DNA from: Synechococcales cyanobacterium bin31.maxbin.ball.101
GTDB lineage: Bacteria > Cyanobacteriota > Cyanobacteriia > Leptolyngbyales > Leptolyngbyaceae
NCBI GenBank assembly: GCA_013298165.1
Contig: JAAFJU010000045.1
Location: 1-32,538, forward strand
Direction: 5' to 3'
DNA: 32,538 nucleotides
Below are positions 30,030 to 32,538 of the stretch, in pieces (within the stretch, counting starts at the first letter, position 1; each line of letters begins with the position of its first letter). The notes under the pieces were generated by a model. It was not told where the DNA came from and did no database searches. It was given only the letters and a program-made list of their open reading frames with translations. A program made the position numbers and the translations under genes.

Positions 30030-30398
30030 GTGAAGTTTCTGATTGATGAAAATATGCCCCGATCGCTAGCTGGGAAAATCGCCGAATTGGGATTTGAGGT
30101 GCATGATGTTCGAGATATTGGACTGGCAAGTCATCCAGACGAAGAGGTCATGCAGGCTGCGATCGAGCTAGATGCGATTATCATTACGGGCGATCGACGG
30201 TTTGCTGATCCGCGTAGTTGGTCCGACGAATTTAATTCAGGCGTCATTTTTATCACGCTACCTGAGGGGACTTCTGCAAAAGTCTTGATCTCAAAAATCA
30301 TCGACCTGATTAAAGACCGCCATCCTGATTCACTGTTGGGTGCTTATACCGTGGTTGAACTAAGGCGCGCACTGTCTCGCCCAGTGCGATCGCGTTAA
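30030..30398 (+). CDS. DUF5615 PIN-like toxin candidate (second pair)
   Basis: 122 residues from a GTG start at 30030, with GGAG (30015-30018) upstream. 'MKFLIDENMPRSLAGKIAELGFEVHDVRDIGLASHPDEEVMQ' (in parts: KFLIDENMPR, HDVRDIGLAS) and 'AIIITGDRRFADP' carry the PIN-like acids Asp6, Asp38 and the Asp of TGDRRF. It is more canonical than the copy at 6755. The gene ends 'LRRALSRPVRSR'. Its role as an RNase toxin is inferred from fold and pairing. Confidence 0.9.
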   Translation: MKFLIDENMPRSLAGKIAELGFEVHDVRDIGLASHPDEEVMQAAIELDAIIITGDRRFADPRSWSDEFNSGVIFITLPEGTSAKVLISKIIDLIKDRHPDSLLGAYTVVELRRALSRPVRSR

Positions 30399-30461
30399 CG
30401 ATCGCAGTCGCACTTCAGCCATTAGCAGAGCCGCCCGAAAAGAGAATAGGTCTACCGAACA

Positions 30462-31523
30462 TCAAAGATCGAGGGATTGGCGGCGGACGATGTAGCGCTG
30501 GACAACGCGGGGGAGATCGCCGCGATGTCCCATGACAATGAGAATGTCATCGGCTTCTAGGATCTGTTGACGTTTGGGATGGATGTACATTTCGCCACTG
30601 GCTTTTCGCAGAGCTACCACGATGAAGGTGCCTTTGCCCTGCTCTTCGAGACCGCCGATCGTCCCATTAATCAACGGTGAATCGGGTGCGATCGCCACCT
30701 CATCCACTTGCACATCCACCCGCGCCAGCAATTCATTTAATGTATTGCGTCCATCCTCTTGATCCAAAAAATCCAACGTCGCTGGATGCATGATCATGTC
30801 CGCAATCCGGGTCGCACTAATGGACGCAGGCAAAATCACCTGATCCGCCCCCGCAAGACGCAGCTTTTTTTCAGTGCTGGGCATTTCACCACGGGCCAGA
30901 ATTCGCAGCTTCCGATTGAGTTCGCGGGCGGTAAGCGTGATAAACACATTGACCGCATCATCGGGTAAGACCGTGGCAAGAACATTCGCCCGATCGATTC
31001 CCACGGCCATCAGCACCTCTTCATCCGCTGCATTCCCTGTTTTAACCAAATAGCCATGGAACTCCGCCGCCTCGGTCCGATCGGGATTGCGATCGATGAC
31101 CACAAAGGGAATGCCATTGGACTCCAATTGCTTCGCTAAAATCTGACCAATGCGTCCATAGCCGCAGATAATGGCATGATGTTGAAGACTTTCGATACCG
31201 CGCGTCATGCGTCTTGCTCCTAATGCTTGCTTGAGTTCGCCTTCTGCAATGGTTTGGATGATGCTTCCGACGATGTACACCACCGACGACGTGCCACCGA
31301 CAATCAACAAAATTGTGAAAAGCTTCATCTGAGGGGTCGTGACCAGACAGACTTCACCATACCCAACCCCAAAAACCGTAATCACCACCATGTAAAGCGA
31401 ATCCAGCCAGCCACAGCCGCCCAAGCGATAGCCCATGACCCCGAGGGTGAAGATGACGAGAAATGTGCCGACGCCCGTGATAATGCGTTTGGGTGCGGTA
31501 TTCAACACAACGTAAGAACCCAC
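30462..31523 (-). CDS. Potassium channel with RCK (TrkA-N/TrkA-C) domains
   Basis: 353 residues from a GTG start. Membrane helix (about 14-33), pore helix and filter 'TVFGVGYGEV' (49-58), and second helix (about 67-92) form a two-helix K+ channel pore. The RCK N domain follows with Rossmann loop 'CGYGRIG' (120-126), 'FVVIDRNP' and 'VLATVLPDDAVNVFITLTAR' (in parts). The TrkA-C domain closes the protein with 'LRKASGEMYIHPKRQQILEADDILIVMGH' (in parts). The filter has Glu where many channels have Asp (GYGE versus GYGD), as in several cyanobacterial homologues I recall. It probably controls K+ flux in response to a nucleotide or ion. It is divergent from msrA, 70 bases apart. Confidence 0.92.
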   Translation of the reverse strand: MGSYVVLNTAPKRIITGVGTFLVIFTLGVMGYRLGGCGWLDSLYMVVITVFGVGYGEVCLVTTPQMKLFTILLIVGGTSSVVYIVGSIIQTIAEGELKQALGARRMTRGIESLQHHAIICGYGRIGQILAKQLESNGIPFVVIDRNPDRTEAAEFHGYLVKTGNAADEEVLMAVGIDRANVLATVLPDDAVNVFITLTARELNRKLRILARGEMPSTEKKLRLAGADQVILPASISATRIADMIMHPATLDFLDQEDGRNTLNELLARVDVQVDEVAIAPDSPLINGTIGGLEEQGKGTFIVVALRKASGEMYIHPKRQQILEADDILIVMGHRGDLPRVVQRYIVRRQSLDL

Positions 31524-31593
31524 AAGAAGAGAGAGAAAGGCGTAAACTAATAGGCGGAACCCGCGTACAAAACATTATCAGAGAAGATTCATT

Positions 31594-32247
31594 ATGGCGC
31601 TGTTTGGATTTGGTAAAAAGTCGGCTTTGCCCACCCCGGAAACCGCATTACCGGGCCGATCGCAGGAAATGCCCGTCCCTGCAAAACATTTTGTCAATGG
31701 TCATCCGCTAAAGGGTGAGTTTCCAGCGACGTATCAACAGGTCGTGTTTGGTCTTGGGTGCTTCTGGGGTGCTGAACGCAAGTTTTGGCAGCAGGAAGGC
31801 GTCTACACCACAGCCGTCGGCTATGCGGCAGGATATACTCCGAACCCAACCTATAAAGAAGTCTGTTCTGGGGCGACGGGTCACAATGAAGTGGTGCTAG
31901 TGGTGTATGACCCCGCGATCGTCAGCTATGAAACTTTGCTAACCCTCTTCTGGGAAAGCCACAACCCCACCCAAGGAATGCGCCAAGGCAACGATACGGG
32001 AACGCAATACCGATCGGGGATTTACACCTATTCTGATGCAGATCAGCAGGCCGCGTTGGCGAGTCGCGATCGGTACCAAGTAGCGTTAACCAAAGCAGGC
32101 TACGGCGAAATCACCACCGAGATTCTAAGCGCCCCCACGTTCTACTACGCCGAAGACTATCACCAACAATACCTCGCCAAAAATCCGGGTGGCTATTGCG
32201 GGTTAGGCGGAACAGGCGTGGCTTGTTCGATCGGGGTTGCAGTGTAG
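31594..32247 (+). CDS. msrA: Peptide-methionine (S)-S-oxide reductase
   Basis: 217 residues, repairing methionine S-sulfoxide in proteins. An N-terminal extension '[19 protein letters not shown]' precedes the catalytic motif '[13 protein letters not shown]' with nucleophile Cys56. '[21 protein letters not shown]', '[17 protein letters not shown]' and '[20 protein letters not shown]' follow (each read in parts). Recycling cysteines sit in the C-terminal 'GYCG' and 'VACSIG'. The length is normal for plant/cyanobacterial-type MsrA. It is followed by repeat units and a terminator. Confidence 0.97.
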   Translation: MALFGFGKKSALPTPETALPGRSQEMPVPAKHFVNGHPLKGEFPATYQQVVFGLGCFWGAERKFWQQEGVYTTAVGYAAGYTPNPTYKEVCSGATGHNEVVLVVYDPAIVSYETLLTLFWESHNPTQGMRQGNDTGTQYRSGIYTYSDADQQAALASRDRYQVALTKAGYGEITTEILSAPTFYYAEDYHQQYLAKNPGGYCGLGGTGVACSIGVAV

Positions 32248-32253
32248 ACGGGC

Positions 32254-32414
32254 TTCGACTCCGCTCAGCCCTCGATACTCCGTTCAGTCCTCGATTGTAA
32301 ATAGGCGGGGTTCGACTCCGCTCAGCCCTCGACACTCAATCCTTACTCCTCTGTACAAGAGACTACGTGGGGTGAGCGGAGTCGTAGTTTACGTCCGTAA
32401 GGACTAGCCCAAAC
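32254..32414. repeat. Clustered copies of the CGACTCCGCTCAGCCC repeat
   Basis: TTCGACTCCGCTCAGCCCTCGA occurs at 32254-32275 and 32311-32332 (read in parts). The 42-base segment 32373-32414 is a perfect inverted copy of 20460-20501. The units can pair to form large hairpins behind msrA. This repeat type is common between genes in cyanobacteria. Confidence 0.8.
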
Positions 32415-32421
32415 ACAACCA

Positions 32422-32465
32422 AAAACCTCCCAAAACACTTCGATCGAAGCACCTTGGGAGGTTTT
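32422..32465. terminator. Bidirectional terminator between msrA and the FKBP gene
   Basis: AAAACCTCCCAA (32422-32433) and TTGGGAGGTTTT (32454-32465) form a perfect 12-base stem with a 20-base loop that itself contains the palindrome CTTCGATCGAAG. A TTTT run continues after the stem on the plus strand and an A-rich run precedes it, so it can serve both convergent genes. Confidence 0.8.
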
Positions 32466-32486
32466 GTTTTAAACGAACAATTCAGA

Positions 32487-32538
32487 CTAAGGAACGACTT
32501 TCAAAAGTTCGACATCAAAAATCAGGGTTGCGCCACCG
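32487..32538 (-). CDS. FKBP-type peptidyl-prolyl isomerase, C-terminal end only
   Basis: The minus frame running off the window end encodes GGATLIFDVELLKVVP and a stop at 32487-32489. 'ATLIFDVELL.V' is the near-invariant last strand of FKBP-type prolyl isomerases. The remainder lies outside the window. It converges on msrA across the terminator at 32422-32465. Confidence 0.85.
   Translation of the reverse strand, partial: GGATLIFDVELLKVVP

Noticed and set aside
1-32538. tRNA, rRNA or known riboswitch
   Set aside because: No cloverleaf with a GTTCRA-type arm or familiar riboswitch core was recognised in any intergenic stretch; a covariance search would be needed to exclude small RNAs.

Overview
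The window looks like a filamentous or unicellular cyanobacterium. The palindrome GCGATCGC and its core CGATCG (HIP1-type sites) are scattered through it. It carries Ycf54, a chlorophyll-synthesis factor confined to oxygenic phototrophs, and cyanobacterial favourites such as a TPR-CHAT protein, Uma2 nucleases and DUF433/DUF5615 pairs. The species cannot be named from the sequence alone.

Layout. Bases 1-7400 are an accessory zone: a conserved hypothetical gene, two related blocks of degenerate ~20-bp tandem repeats, gene relics, and a stretch (about 997-2964) that reads as integron gene cassettes. The cassette stretch has one well-formed attC site (1514-1599), the 5' half of a second (2936-2964) and a lone core site (997-1003). 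It carries a hypothetical protein, a macro-domain protein and an alpha/beta hydrolase. No integrase is visible. After it come an internally deleted DUF4291 relic, a DUF4351 fragment, a decapitated aspartic-protease relic, an AT-rich ATPase-DUF4435 fusion (PARIS/OLD-like, likely anti-phage), an intact DUF4291 gene and a DUF433/DUF5615 toxin-antitoxin-like pair.

Bases 7629-12577 hold alaS, then a HicA/HicB pair and a two-gene AAA ATPase plus PIN-like nuclease module, all on the plus strand. Bases 13054-14450 hold GNAT, zinc-ribbon and NTF2-like genes. From 20416 back to 14447, six minus-strand genes follow one another: YdcF-like, YcjF-type GTPase, pyruvate kinase, ycf54, a secreted protein and a PD-(D/E)XK protein. 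These are mostly housekeeping genes.

Bases 20417-32538 contain a hairpin repeat element, a broken DUF4160 next to an intact DUF2442, a 985-residue TPR-CHAT protein whose TPR units are near-perfect 120-bp DNA repeats, smc, a Uma2 gene, and a YiaA/YiaB-TetR operon. That operon has a striking palindromic operator and a heptameric tandem repeat between its genes. Then come a second DUF433/DUF5615 pair, a TrkA-type potassium channel, msrA, repeat units and the C-terminal end of an FKBP-type isomerase.

The strongest points for follow-up are the integron cassette remnant in a cyanobacterial context, the ATPase-DUF4435 fusion, the ATPase/PIN module beside HicAB, and the repeat-associated gene relics. 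All family assignments rest on recognised motifs and remembered family patterns; no database search was run.
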